Below, one piece after another: positions 6,554 through 14,549 of a stretch of 15,502 nucleotides of DNA. Below the pieces are notes generated by a model. It had not been told where the DNA came from and searched no databases. It was given only the letters and a program-made list of their open reading frames with translations. Position numbers and translations under genes: made by a program. The first letter of the stretch is position 1, and the number at the start of each line of letters is the position of its first letter. This stretch comes from Chloroflexota bacterium. GTDB lineage: Bacteria > Chloroflexota > UBA6077. The stretch lies in the NCBI GenBank assembly GCA_021788565.1, contig JAJYKO010000035.1:1-15502 (forward strand), in the 5' to 3' direction.

Positions 6554-7342
6554 TCACCAAGCCAGCCAGCCGCCGTCGACTACCAGAGTCTGCCCGGTCA
6601 TGAAGTTCGATGCGTCCGAGGCGAGATACACTACCGCTCCGACTATGTCCTCCGGCTGGCCCAGCCGCTTCATGGGGATCCGATCGATCACCCGCTGGTG
6701 AAAGGCCGGATCGCTGAGAACCTTCTCACTTATGGCTGTCCGGGTGAAGACAGGAGCAATGGCGTTCACGTTTACCATGTAAGGCGCCCACTCGCAGGCA
6801 AGGCCACGGGTCATGTTCACGATCCCGGCCTTGCTGGAGGAGTAAGGGATCCGCTCCTCCATAGCCACCAGTCCAAAGTGCGAGGCGAAGGTTATGATCT
6901 TCCCCCCAGTACCTTGTCTAATGAAGGCTTTAGCCGCAGCCACAGCGCAGAAGAAGGCACCTTTTAGATTAACATCCAAGATTCTGTCCCACTCGGACTC
7001 AGTTAACTCCACGGACGGCTTCTTCACCGCGATGCCGACGGTGTTGACCATCACGTCGATCCTGCCGAACTTTTCGAGCGTATAGTCAACAAGCTTCTGG
7101 CTATCCTCGGGTCTCGACATATCTAGAGTCGTCGCGAAGGCCCGCTTGCCGGCATCCCTGATTTTGCCGGCGGCGCTTTCTGCCGCCTTGAGGTCGAAAT
7201 CGGCGACCACCAACTCCGCGCCCGAGTCCGCCATCCCCAGAGCCGTCGCTCGGCCCAACCCGCCCACGCCCGCGACAACGGCGGTCTTGCCGTCCAACCT
7301 TAAGCGCGAGAAGCTCCAACTGCTTTCGGTCTCTTCCAACAC
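6554..7342 (-). CDS. Short-chain dehydrogenase/reductase (SDR), sugar-oxidoreductase-like
   Basis: Classical-size SDR of 262 residues, expected to be an NAD(P)(H)-dependent oxidoreductase. The catalytic residues are visible: Asn125, Ser154, Tyr167 and Lys171 (YSSSK). Asp48 at the end of the second strand suggests NAD preference. The cofactor loop is unusual, reading AGVGGLG (residues 24-30), one residue shorter than TGxxxGxG. The usual NNAG is NTVG (100-103). The C-terminus ends with the standard TGQTLVVDGG. GTG at 7342 is preceded by GGAG (plus-strand 7349-7352) with 6-nt spacing. It is the last gene of the minus-strand run and lies 16 bp after the ThDP enzyme, so the two are likely co-translated and act in one pathway. 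Gluconate 5-dehydrogenase-like activity is one possibility, but the substrate is unknown. Confidence 0.9.
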   Translation of the reverse strand: MLEETESSWSFSRLRLDGKTAVVAGVGGLGRATALGMADSGAELVVADFDLKAAESAAGKIRDAGKRAFATTLDMSRPEDSQKLVDYTLEKFGRIDVMVNTVGIAVKKPSVELTESEWDRILDVNLKGAFFCAVAAAKAFIRQGTGGKIITFASHFGLVAMEERIPYSSSKAGIVNMTRGLACEWAPYMVNVNAIAPVFTRTAISEKVLSDPAFHQRVIDRIPMKRLGQPEDIVGAVVYLASDASNFMTGQTLVVDGGWLAW

Positions 7343-7358
7343 TCTTTTCTCCAGCTGC

Positions 7359-9056
7359 TCAGGATCGCTTCTTTCGGAGCACCAGCTCCGGGGTTTCCCA
7401 CCGGTCCACGGCGGCGTCCACCACCACCGGCCCGTCGGTGTCCAGGGCCTGCCTCAGCACGTCGCCGACCTGGTCTGGCGCATCTACCTTCAAGCCGGTG
7501 CACCCGAAGCCCCTGGCGATTGCCGCGAAGTCGGTAGCCGGGAACTCCACGTTCTCATAGCGGCCCTGGCCCAGCTTCTCGCCCCATCGGCTGTAGCCGA
7601 GGCCGGCGTTGTTCAGAACCACCACTGTGACTCTCAGGTTGTACTTCCGGCATGTCGCCAGTTCGCCCAGGGCGTATCCGAAGCCTCCGTCGCCCGCCAG
7701 ACAAACCACTCGCTGCTCTGTCGGAGTAGCCAGGCGAGCCCCGATTGATGCCGGCAGACCGAAGCCCAGAGTGGCGGAACCGCGCGGAAAGAGACACTGA
7801 CGACCCGCGCTGCGGGCCTGGTAGAAGCTGGTAATCCAGCCGATGGAGAAGCTGGCGTCGGTGACCATGATATCCTCGGGGGCCATCTGCCGCTGAAGCT
7901 CTGCCACCAGTTGCTGAGGCCGTATCGGGGAGCGCGGCTGCATCTCGCCCTCCACTTCGGCCTGCCACTGAGCCTTGACCTCGGCCAACCGGCTCAACCA
8001 ATCCCTTCGAACTGGCGGGGTGGGCGAGGCCGAGAGCACCTGCTGAAGCAGATCCTGCAGACCGGCCGTGGCGTCGCCCACCAGGGCGATCTCTGTCGTG
8101 AAGACCTTGCCGATCTCGTAGGGGTCGATGTCCAGATGGATCACCTTCTGGTCAGCCGTCGGCAAATTCCAGGAGAAGGTGGATTGCTGCGAGGACTTAA
8201 AGCCGACCATCAAGACGACGTCCGCCTCACGAACCACGGCATTGGCGCTCTCCTCGCCGTACTGGCCTCCCAACACGCCGGCGCACAGCGGGTGCTCCTC
8301 GCTAATCGTCCCCTTGCCTGTGACGCTAGTGACGACCGGCATGTTCAGCGCCTCGGCCAGTGCCTGGACCTCCCTAGTCGCTCCCGAGAGAAGCCCACCA
8401 CCGCCAACGGCCATCACGGGTCGCCGAGCGGACAGTAGCGCCTTGGCGGCCGCCTCGACGGCCGCGGCCGCAGGCCGAACCCTGGCCGCTGGGAAGAATC
8501 CGAAGGAGGGCTCGACGGCAGCGGGGAGAACCGCGGGGTCCCAGTCGGCGTGGAACACGTCGTCGGGGATGTCGAGGACCGTCGGGCCCGGGCGGCCGGT
8601 CGTGGCCTCCTTGAATGCTTGACGCACCGCGCCCGGCAGTAGAGACTGGGACTTGACCGGGATCACCGACTTGCACACAGGTCGCAAGAGGTTCAACTGG
8701 TCCAGACCCTGGGCAGCGCAAGCGTATCGGGTCAGGGGCTGCCATTGGGTGGCAACATCGCCGGCGATCGCCACAAGAGGGACCGACGAAACATAGGCCT
8801 CGGCTAACCCAGATGGCAGCTTGACCACCCCAGGCCCAGGCACCGCGTCGCACACCGCCAGCCGCCGCGCCACGCGAGCGTAAGCGTCGGCCGCATATGG
8901 CCCGCTCCGCTCGTCGCGGATCAGGATATGCTGGATATGCTCGGGCCGGCGGGCGATCGCGTTGTAAAGTGGTAGGGTTTGCCCCCCAGGTATGCCGAAG
9001 ACGTACTTGACCCCGTAGCCGACCAGCATCTCGGCTATCAGATCGCCTGAATCCAT
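7359..9056 (-). CDS. Thiamine diphosphate-dependent acetolactate synthase-like enzyme
   Basis: Protein of 565 residues with the three-domain layout of the acetohydroxyacid synthase/decarboxylase superfamily. The N-terminal Pyr domain carries the cofactor-activating glutamate in RDERSGPYAADAYAR (Glu49). The central domain has the TGKGTISEEHPLCAGVLGG segment. The C-terminal PP domain has the GDG motif (about residues 455-457) followed 25 residues later by NN (482-483), which bind Mg and ThDP. Such enzymes cleave or join carbon chains next to a keto group. No small regulatory subunit is nearby, and the sugar-transporter context argues against branched-chain amino acid synthesis; a catabolic acyloin or 2-keto-acid lyase is more likely (inference). 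ATG at 9056 is chosen because AAGGAG (9067-9072) lies 10 nt upstream. The GTG at 9065 would lie only 1 nt from that site. Confidence 0.88.
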   Translation of the reverse strand: MDSGDLIAEMLVGYGVKYVFGIPGGQTLPLYNAIARRPEHIQHILIRDERSGPYAADAYARVARRLAVCDAVPGPGVVKLPSGLAEAYVSSVPLVAIAGDVATQWQPLTRYACAAQGLDQLNLLRPVCKSVIPVKSQSLLPGAVRQAFKEATTGRPGPTVLDIPDDVFHADWDPAVLPAAVEPSFGFFPAARVRPAAAAVEAAAKALLSARRPVMAVGGGGLLSGATREVQALAEALNMPVVTSVTGKGTISEEHPLCAGVLGGQYGEESANAVVREADVVLMVGFKSSQQSTFSWNLPTADQKVIHLDIDPYEIGKVFTTEIALVGDATAGLQDLLQQVLSASPTPPVRRDWLSRLAEVKAQWQAEVEGEMQPRSPIRPQQLVAELQRQMAPEDIMVTDASFSIGWITSFYQARSAGRQCLFPRGSATLGFGLPASIGARLATPTEQRVVCLAGDGGFGYALGELATCRKYNLRVTVVVLNNAGLGYSRWGEKLGQGRYENVEFPATDFAAIARGFGCTGLKVDAPDQVGDVLRQALDTDGPVVVDAAVDRWETPELVLRKKRS

Positions 9057-9078
9057 ATCCAGCACGCTCCTTATTAAT

Positions 9079-9936
9079 CTATCCGTTCACACCACCGGCA
9101 GCCAGGCCCTGCACTATGTACTTCTGGACCGACAATGCCAGCACCAGCACCGGCAACGTGATGATGACCGCGGCGGCGCTCAGCGGACCCCAATTGATGG
9201 ACTCGTAGCCCATGAAGTTGAAAACTGCCACGGGCAGCGTCTTGGTGGTTTCACCTGCCAGCACGACCGAGAATAGGAAGTTGTTCCAGGAGAAGATGAA
9301 ACCCAGTATGCCCGACGCGGCGATGCCGGGGAGGATGAGCGGCACGACCACCCGGAAAAGCGCTCCCCACACTGTGCAGCCATCGACCAAGGCAGCAGCC
9401 TCGATATCCTCGTGCACACCTTCAATGAAGCCGATCATCATCCAGAGGACGATCGGCAGAGTCACGATCAGGTGTGTAGAGATCAACGCGACGTATGTGT
9501 CGGTCAGGTGCACCTTGACGAAGAGCACGAACCAGGGGATCAGGAAGGCGATGCCTGGCGCCATCCGGGCCGCCAGGATTAAGAGAGCAAAGCCGTTCCG
9601 GCGGTAGCGCGCCACCGAATAGGCGGCGGGGATGCCCAGCAGCAGAGCTAGGCCGGTGGAGAAGAACGCGACGATAGCGCTGTTGAGGGTGTAGTTGAAG
9701 AAGTTGCTATCGACCAACACCTGCCGGTAGTTCTCTAGCGTCGGCACGAAGAGCCACACAGGCGGGATGGCCATGTAGTCGACCTCATGCTTCAAGGAAC
9801 CCATCAGCATCCAGAGGAAGGGAAACAGGAACGGGACAAGCACCAGCAGGGACACCAGAAACACTAGGGCGCGACGAAGGGCGCGCATTGCCGCGCGGTT
9901 GCGGCGAGATGGGGCGGGGTGAGCGGCCTCTACCAT
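9079..9936 (-). CDS. Sugar ABC transporter permease, MalG type (second importer)
   Basis: Inner-membrane permease of 285 residues. The first membrane segment starts near residue 22 (RALVFLVSLLVLVPFLFPF), and five more follow. The EAA loop lies at about residues 179-186 (EAAALVDG), followed by VPLILPG and FSWNNFLFSV, a MalG-type signature. The end (VQGLAAGGVNG) matches the family. The reading frame is open further upstream to 10209, but ATG 9936 is the true start because AGGAGGG precedes it with 4-nt spacing and the longer version would overlap the upstream permease extensively. The chosen start overlaps the stop of the upstream permease by 7 nt, suggesting translational coupling and a 1:1 ratio of the two subunits. 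Confidence 0.93.
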   Translation of the reverse strand: MVEAAHPAPSRRNRAAMRALRRALVFLVSLLVLVPFLFPFLWMLMGSLKHEVDYMAIPPVWLFVPTLENYRQVLVDSNFFNYTLNSAIVAFFSTGLALLLGIPAAYSVARYRRNGFALLILAARMAPGIAFLIPWFVLFVKVHLTDTYVALISTHLIVTLPIVLWMMIGFIEGVHEDIEAAALVDGCTVWGALFRVVVPLILPGIAASGILGFIFSWNNFLFSVVLAGETTKTLPVAVFNFMGYESINWGPLSAAAVIITLPVLVLALSVQKYIVQGLAAGGVNG

Positions 9937-10859
9937 GTGACCCTCCTGGCCCGAATGAGCACCAGACTGGCGCCAAGCACCAGCGCGAATATGACCACCG
10001 CGATAGCCGCGCCATAGCCGACCCGATAGTAGAACAGGCCCATCAGGAAGTTGTAGACGTTGATTGTCTCGGATGCGTAGCCTGGGCCGCCCCGGGTCAT
10101 CACGTAGATGATGTCGATCACCTTGAACAGGTCGATGAAGCGGAAGAGTATGGCCACCAGGAGCGTGGGCCACAGCATGGGCAGCGTGAGACTCCAGAAA
10201 CGTCGCCAACGGGAGGCGCCGTCAATCATGGCAGCCTCGAAGGGCTCACCAGGGAGCGCTGCCAGCCCCGCCAGGCAGATTAGGGCGACCATTGGTGTCC
10301 ATTCCCACGCGTCCACCATCACAAGGGCAGGCACCACGATCGTGGGATCCGACAGCCAGGCGATGCCGCGCACGCCCACGAGGGAAAGCAAGTAGTCCAC
10401 AATGCCTGCGGTAGGGTCCAGCATCATCACCCACACCAGCGCCATCGCGACCGGCGTCGCCACCATGGGCAACAGCAGCAGCGTCCTCATCAGACTCCGG
10501 GCGGGGAACTCCTCGTTGAAGAGCAATGCGATGCCCACGCCGAGCGGGATTTCGACGACTAGCCCCAGGCCGAGGAATATGCCAGTCCGCTCCAGCGCGT
10601 GGATGAACCTGTCATCCTGAAGCAGCGCCTGGTAGTTCTGGAGCCCCACCCAGGACGGCTCCGCCGAGCCCAGCAGCAGCCAGCTGTGCAGGCTCATGTA
10701 CAGAAGGTAGGCCAGGGGGAAAAACATTAACAGGGCAGTGGCCACTATGGCTGGCAAGGGCATCAGCCATGAGGCGTTCCGGTCACAGAACTTCAGGAGC
10801 CTGCTGCCGATGGTACTCAGCAGGCCGGGCGATCTCATTGCGGCGGCATACTCCTTCAT
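9930..10859 (-). CDS. Sugar ABC transporter permease, MalF/UgpA type (second importer)
   Basis: Inner-membrane permease of 309 residues that should dimerise with the overlapping downstream permease. There is a cytoplasmic N-terminus of about 30 residues and about six membrane segments beginning at WLMPLPAIVATALLMFF. The EAA loop is at about 208-214 (EAAMIDG), and the MalF-type YVMTRGGPGYAS motif is near residue 252. The frame is open upstream to 10949, overlapping the epimerase gene. ATG 10859 is preferred because GGAGG (plus-strand 10864-10868) precedes it, though at a rather short 4 nt. ATG 10877 lacks a clear site. The gene begins 31 bp after the epimerase gene, inside the same run. Confidence 0.92.
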   Translation of the reverse strand: MKEYAAAMRSPGLLSTIGSRLLKFCDRNASWLMPLPAIVATALLMFFPLAYLLYMSLHSWLLLGSAEPSWVGLQNYQALLQDDRFIHALERTGIFLGLGLVVEIPLGVGIALLFNEEFPARSLMRTLLLLPMVATPVAMALVWVMMLDPTAGIVDYLLSLVGVRGIAWLSDPTIVVPALVMVDAWEWTPMVALICLAGLAALPGEPFEAAMIDGASRWRRFWSLTLPMLWPTLLVAILFRFIDLFKVIDIIYVMTRGGPGYASETINVYNFLMGLFYYRVGYGAAIAVVIFALVLGASLVLIRARRVTW

Positions 10860-10890
10860 CTTGCCTCCATGTTCCATCTTTGTCGTGCCG

Positions 10891-11847
10891 CTAGGCCTCG
10901 GGGAGCCCTCTCTGTCGCCGGAAGAAGTTGATGCTCTCTCGCAGCCCAACCTCCATAGAGAACCGAGGGCAGTAACCCAGCTCCTCCTCGATCCTGCGGG
11001 CGCTAAGCTTGGCGATGGCGTCCCAGCGGCCCGGCAGCACCTCGATGTCGGTCTCGGGGAGCAGCTGACGCACGTGGGCTACCGCCTCTCGCACTGTCCT
11101 CACGTCCCCGGTGGTATTGAAGCTGCGGGTGCGCGTGGGAGACTGGTGGTACAGGGCAAGCACCACTGCCTGAGCAGCGTCCTCCACATGCTGCCAGTTG
11201 ACCAATGAGTCCCCCATCGGGACCTTGCCCGGCCGGCCGGTTGCCGGCTTTTCCACGAGCTCAAGGTTCAGTTGGTAGGCTGTCTCGCCACGAAGACGGC
11301 CGGGGCCGTAGACCACGGTGAAGCGCAGTCCGATGTTGTCTACCCCAAAGTGGTGGAAATAGTGGTTGCCCATCCGCTCGTTGAAGGACTTGCAGGCACC
11401 GTACACCGTCGATGGGAAGTGCGGGGCACTCTCGTCGGGATACTCCTCCGCGTAGGACGACGGGGGCCCATAAACGGCTATCGAGCTGGCCCACACCACT
11501 CGGCGCAGCCCCAGGAGACGCGCGGTCTCAAACGAATGATTTAGTCCGTCGCAGTTGATCCTCGTGGCTAGAGCCGGCTGGGAGTCGCACACCGGTATGA
11601 GGGCAGCGGCCAGGTGGACAATGGCCTCTACGTGCTCCTCCTTGGCCGTGGCGATCAGACGGATGGGATCAAGGGCGTCGCCCTGCACGAAGCGCACCTG
11701 CTCCAATTCGGCGGGCTGCAGAACTCGGTGGATGGCGTTGTCCTGCACATTGACGTCGTACGCGACAACGCCGTGGCCATCGGCCAGCAGACGACGAATC
11801 GCGTAGGCGCCGATGAAGCTGCCTCCGCCCACGAAAAGCACCCGCAT
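10891..11847 (-). CDS. NAD-dependent epimerase/dehydratase (extended SDR)
   Basis: Extended SDR of 318 residues, likely acting on a nucleotide-activated or free sugar. The N-terminal Rossmann motif is GGGSFIG (7-13), with Asp31 after the second strand suggesting NAD. The catalytic residues Ser121/Ser122 (SSIAVYG) and Tyr149-x3-Lys153 (YGACK) are present. The C-terminal substrate domain ends in the common ELGYCPRFSMEVGLRESINFFR pattern, shared with UDP-glucose 4-epimerase-like proteins; only its family, not its substrate, can be read. ATG 11847 has an AGGAGGGGG site that overlaps the stop region of the upstream SDR, with only 11 bp between the genes. That tight spacing and its position inside a transporter operon suggest a catabolic role (for example sugar or sugar-acid dehydrogenation) rather than cell-wall synthesis; this is inference. 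Confidence 0.9.
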   Translation of the reverse strand: MRVLFVGGGSFIGAYAIRRLLADGHGVVAYDVNVQDNAIHRVLQPAELEQVRFVQGDALDPIRLIATAKEEHVEAIVHLAAALIPVCDSQPALATRINCDGLNHSFETARLLGLRRVVWASSIAVYGPPSSYAEEYPDESAPHFPSTVYGACKSFNERMGNHYFHHFGVDNIGLRFTVVYGPGRLRGETAYQLNLELVEKPATGRPGKVPMGDSLVNWQHVEDAAQAVVLALYHQSPTRTRSFNTTGDVRTVREAVAHVRQLLPETDIEVLPGRWDAIAKLSARRIEEELGYCPRFSMEVGLRESINFFRRQRGLPEA

Positions 11848-11858
11848 CTATCCCCCTC

Positions 11859-12635
11859 CTAAGCCATGAAGGACCCACCATTGACGTCGATCGCCGCTCC
11901 GCTGATGTAGCTGCTGTCATCGCTCACGAGGAACAGCACCACGCTCGCGTTCTCCTCCGGCCGGGGCAGTCGGTGCAGCGGGGTTTGGGCCAGCATGGTC
12001 TCCTGCTCTTGCGGCGTCATGTTGTCCCACGCCTGCTGCAACGCCGGACCGCTGATCGTGAAGCTCGGCACCAGGCAGTTGACGTTGATGCCGTAGGGAC
12101 CCAATTCCTTCGCCACATGGCGGGTGAGGGCAAGCACACCGGCCTTGGCGCAGGAGTACTCAGGCGACACGGCGCCAAACCAGCCGGTGCTGCGGGCGGC
12201 CCGCGACGAGACGTTCACGATCTTGCCGTACCCCTGCCGCTTCATAGGCATGGCCACGGCCCGACAGCAGAGGAAGGCCGTCTTCAGATTCATCTCGACG
12301 ATCCGATCCCAGTGATCCAGGTCGACCTGCTCGATCAAGCTGGTGCCCCCACCGGGGTCCCCCCCGGCGTTGTTGACCAGGATGTCAATCCGCCCATAGT
12401 TGCTAAGACAGTAAGAAACCATGCGGTCCACCTGCTCGGGGTCCGTGAGGTCGCCCGCGAAGGCGGAGCCCGTTGCCCCCTCGGCTTGAAGGGTGCGGGC
12501 TGTTTGCTCGGCCCCTTCGGCTTTGATATCCACCGCCACGACCGTAGCCCCCTCGTGGGCCAAGGTGCGCGCGTAGACCATGCCCAGGCCGCCGCCCGCC
12601 CCGGTGACAATGGCCACCCGATCCAACAGTCGCAT
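11859..12635 (-). CDS. Short-chain dehydrogenase/reductase (SDR), classical type
   Basis: Classical SDR of 258 residues with every standard element: cofactor loop TGAGGGLG (11-18), Asp36 favouring NAD, NNAG (88-91), Asn116, Ser143/Ser144, and Tyr160-Lys164 (YSCAK). The C-terminus has the normal SGAAIDVNGG ending. It should oxidise or reduce a hydroxyl group of the imported sugar or of an intermediate; the substrate is unknown. ATG 12635 is preceded by GGAG about 10 nt upstream. It is the first enzyme gene after the binding-protein gene of the second importer, separated from it by 218 bp that hold a strong hairpin. It is followed after 11 bp by the epimerase gene. Compared with the other SDR in the window, its motifs are canonical, so the two are not recent duplicates. 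Confidence 0.92.
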   Translation of the reverse strand: MRLLDRVAIVTGAGGGLGMVYARTLAHEGATVVAVDIKAEGAEQTARTLQAEGATGSAFAGDLTDPEQVDRMVSYCLSNYGRIDILVNNAGGDPGGGTSLIEQVDLDHWDRIVEMNLKTAFLCCRAVAMPMKRQGYGKIVNVSSRAARSTGWFGAVSPEYSCAKAGVLALTRHVAKELGPYGINVNCLVPSFTISGPALQQAWDNMTPQEQETMLAQTPLHRLPRPEENASVVLFLVSDDSSYISGAAIDVNGGSFMA

Positions 12636-12730
12636 GATCGCTTCACTCCGTGCCCCACCTCAGGTAGGGCCAGACGCATCCTCTACGCCCTTCCCCAGAC
12701 AGTGGTAGGGAGAAAATAGGAATATTCGTC

Positions 12731-12778
12731 GCTGGAGTGTGCAGCATCGGACGGTAGTCCGATGCTGCACACTCCAGC
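12731..12778. repeat. Perfect 22-bp inverted repeat with 4-nt loop
   Basis: Positions 12731-12752 and 12757-12778 are exact reverse complements around the tetraloop GGTA. It lies in the 218-bp gap between the second binding-protein gene and the downstream SDR gene, both read on the minus strand. No T-tract follows on either strand, so it is not a standard intrinsic terminator. A second GC-rich stem, CCCCG (12795-12799) with CGGGG (12811-12815), lies next to it. It probably protects the 3' end of the binding-protein message or lowers read-through into the downstream genes (inference). Confidence 0.85.
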
Positions 12779-12853
12779 CTGGGAGCCTGCCCGTCCCCGC
12801 AGTCGTGGACCGGGGCAGTGGGGGTGGGGATTAGATATGCCTTCTCCCCAGGC

Positions 12854-14284
12854 TCACGACATCTTGAGAATCTTCAATGTGTCATCCTGTGCCTTCTGAG
12901 CCGCTGTCTTGGCATCTCCGCCCTGGATGACCGATACTATCGCCTTGCCGATGGCATCGCGAACCTCCGGCACCTGCACCACCAACGGGTTAGCCTGGTT
13001 CACCGCCGCCGTGGTCATTTCCTTGTTGTAGACGTCGAGGTATTCCTTCGGCTGCGACGCCTGGTAGGCACTGCTGTTGAAGACAGACTGCCGCGCCACC
13101 GGGAACTTGTAGGGGACCCAGGTGCTCTCCTGCTCCTTGCTCGTCAGCCACTGGATAAGGTACCAGGCGGCTTCCTTGTTCTTGGACTTGGAGCTCATGG
13201 CGAGCGCCCAGGAGATGAGGGTGCTGTGCACCCCCGCCGGTCCCTTCGGCAGCATGGCGTACCCAACCTTGCCAGCGATCTTAGATTTCTTCGGGTCCTC
13301 GTAGGTAGAGACAAAGAGGCTGGAATCGCTGTTCATTGCCGCGTTGCCTTGATCGAACACGACCTCATTCTGAGCGAACTGCTGGCCCGCGATGCCTGGA
13401 GGCCCGTACTTGTGGAGCGTGCTGCCGTAGACCTCCAGCCCCTTAATGAATCCGTCGGAGGTGAACTCGGGACGCCCCTTGTCATCGAGCCATCGCCCGC
13501 CCTCGGCGAAGATGAAGGGCGCTAGTGTGTAGACGGCTTGAGTACCATCCCCACGGCTGACGTAGCCTGCGAAATTGGCGTTCTTGTCGTACATCTGCCC
13601 TGCCGCGGAAATGAACTCGTCCATCGTCTGCGGCACCTTGATCCCCTTCTGCTGGAACTTGTCCTTGTTGTAGTACAGCATCTGCAGTTCGGGGTAGAGC
13701 GGAACGCCGATCAGGGTGTTGTGCACGGTGGCGATGTTAACGCAGTTGGGGAAGAAATCGGCGAAGTCGTAGCCCGGAATGGTCAGGGTTGTCGACTTGA
13801 CGTACGGCTCTATCGGCTCGTACCAGCCTGACTGGTAGAAAGCCTCTGAGTCCCAGGACGGCAGGGTCTGGTATCCATCCAATGACTCGGGGTTGGTCTG
13901 GAGCACGAGGGGCAATTTCTGCCGGAACTGATTCTCTGGCAACACCTCCCAGGTAACCTGAATGCCGGTGAGCTGCTGGAACTGGGGTAGCACCTTAGGC
14001 ACGAGAACGGTGGTCCAATCGTGGGTATCGAGCATGAAGTGGAGCTTGGTGCCCGAGTACTTCTTCCAGTCGAAGTTGCTGGCAGCAGCCGGAGCGGTGG
14101 TGGATGCCGCAGCAGGGGCAGCCGGCGCGGCTGCGGTGGACGCGGGTGCGGCAGGAGCTTTGGCGGCAGGGGCGCTGGTCGGAGCCGCAGCAGGAGCGGC
14201 CGCGCCGCAACCGGCAAGGACGAGGGTGGCGCCTCCGGCAATCAAGCCTTTCAGAAAGGACCGACGGTGAAATCGCTTCTCCAT
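12854..14284 (-). CDS. CUT1-type sugar ABC transporter, solute-binding lipoprotein (second importer)
   Basis: Extracytoplasmic solute-binding protein of 476 residues. The N-terminus has a clear twin-arginine motif (RRSFLKG, residues 7-13), a hydrophobic segment and the lipobox LAGC (Cys26), so it is probably a Tat-exported lipoprotein. An unusually Ala/Pro-rich linker of about 40 residues follows. The mature domain shows family 1 binding-protein features, such as GVPLYPELQMLYYNKDKFQQKG and the LISWALAMSSKSKNKEAAWYLIQWL segment near the C-terminus. ATG 14284 follows GGAGGAG at 9-nt spacing. It heads a minus-strand run that continues with two SDR-type enzymes and the two permeases with which it should work. 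It differs clearly from the first binding protein, so the two importers probably have different substrates. Confidence 0.92.
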   Translation of the reverse strand: MEKRFHRRSFLKGLIAGGATLVLAGCGAAAPAAAPTSAPAAKAPAAPASTAAAPAAPAAASTTAPAAASNFDWKKYSGTKLHFMLDTHDWTTVLVPKVLPQFQQLTGIQVTWEVLPENQFRQKLPLVLQTNPESLDGYQTLPSWDSEAFYQSGWYEPIEPYVKSTTLTIPGYDFADFFPNCVNIATVHNTLIGVPLYPELQMLYYNKDKFQQKGIKVPQTMDEFISAAGQMYDKNANFAGYVSRGDGTQAVYTLAPFIFAEGGRWLDDKGRPEFTSDGFIKGLEVYGSTLHKYGPPGIAGQQFAQNEVVFDQGNAAMNSDSSLFVSTYEDPKKSKIAGKVGYAMLPKGPAGVHSTLISWALAMSSKSKNKEAAWYLIQWLTSKEQESTWVPYKFPVARQSVFNSSAYQASQPKEYLDVYNKEMTTAAVNQANPLVVQVPEVRDAIGKAIVSVIQGGDAKTAAQKAQDDTLKILKMS

Positions 14285-14360
14285 GGGAATCTTCTCCTCC
14301 CTCGAAAGCTACGCAGTGACTTTCTCCAATACGAACGGCACACGGCAGAACTCGAGGACC

Positions 14361-14374
14361 GGACATCATTGTCC
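14361..14374. promoter_or_regulatory. Operator-like dyad in the leader of the second binding-protein gene
   Basis: GGACA-TCAT-TGTCC has 5-bp perfect arms. It lies between the predicted promoter and the start codon of the minus-strand binding-protein gene. It shares the core GACATC with the reverse complement of the palindrome at 593-605 upstream of the first binding-protein gene, which hints at a common regulator, but the match is short and could be chance. Confidence 0.25.
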
Positions 14375-14456
14375 CAAAGAGCGGACGACGCGGCCAAAAC
14401 TTAATCTGGTTCTCGGACCGACCTCCTTCGACCATCCGTGGTTATGAGATTGGCGC

Positions 14457-14485
14457 ACTCTACTCCAGGCCAGACGGGCTGTCAA
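14457..14485 (-). promoter_or_regulatory. Sigma70-type promoter of the second importer operon
   Basis: On the minus strand a perfect -35 box TTGACA (14485-14480) is followed by a 17-nt spacer and the -10 box TAGAGT (14462-14457). Transcription should start near 14450, giving a leader of about 165 nt before the ATG at 14284. The -10 box lies inside one arm of the 9-bp inverted repeat 14458-14466/14500-14508. Confidence 0.6.
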
Positions 14486-14508
14486 TACTTCGAATAATCG
14501 GAGTAGAG
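14458..14508. promoter_or_regulatory. 9-bp inverted repeat flanking the promoter
   Basis: CTCTACTCC at 14458-14466 is the exact reverse complement of GGAGTAGAG at 14500-14508, with 33 bp between. One arm covers the -10 box and the other lies just upstream of the -35 box of the predicted minus-strand promoter. This is a layout in which a dimeric repressor, or two dimers, could block RNA polymerase. Regulator identity is inference. Confidence 0.45.
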
Positions 14509-14549
14509 CTAGGGTGAGATGATATCGAGACCGGTGTGATCCACGACCG

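Noticed and set aside
9937..10209. N-terminal extension of the MalG-type permease by 91 residues
   Set aside because: The extension is His/Arg-rich, unlike permeases, and overlaps the upstream permease; ATG 9936 has an AGGAGGG site.
10860..10949. N-terminal extension of the MalF-type permease by 30 residues
   Set aside because: It would overlap the epimerase gene, and ATG 10859 has a GGAGG site and a normal family N-terminus.
12731..12778. Hairpin as an intrinsic terminator or part of a CRISPR array
   Set aside because: No T-tract follows on either strand, and there is only one copy without spacers.
14395..14435. Small leader peptide gene in the leader of the second binding-protein gene (ATG at 14435, minus strand)
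   Set aside because: The frame runs on into the binding-protein gene as a shadow frame, and there is no convincing ribosome-binding site.
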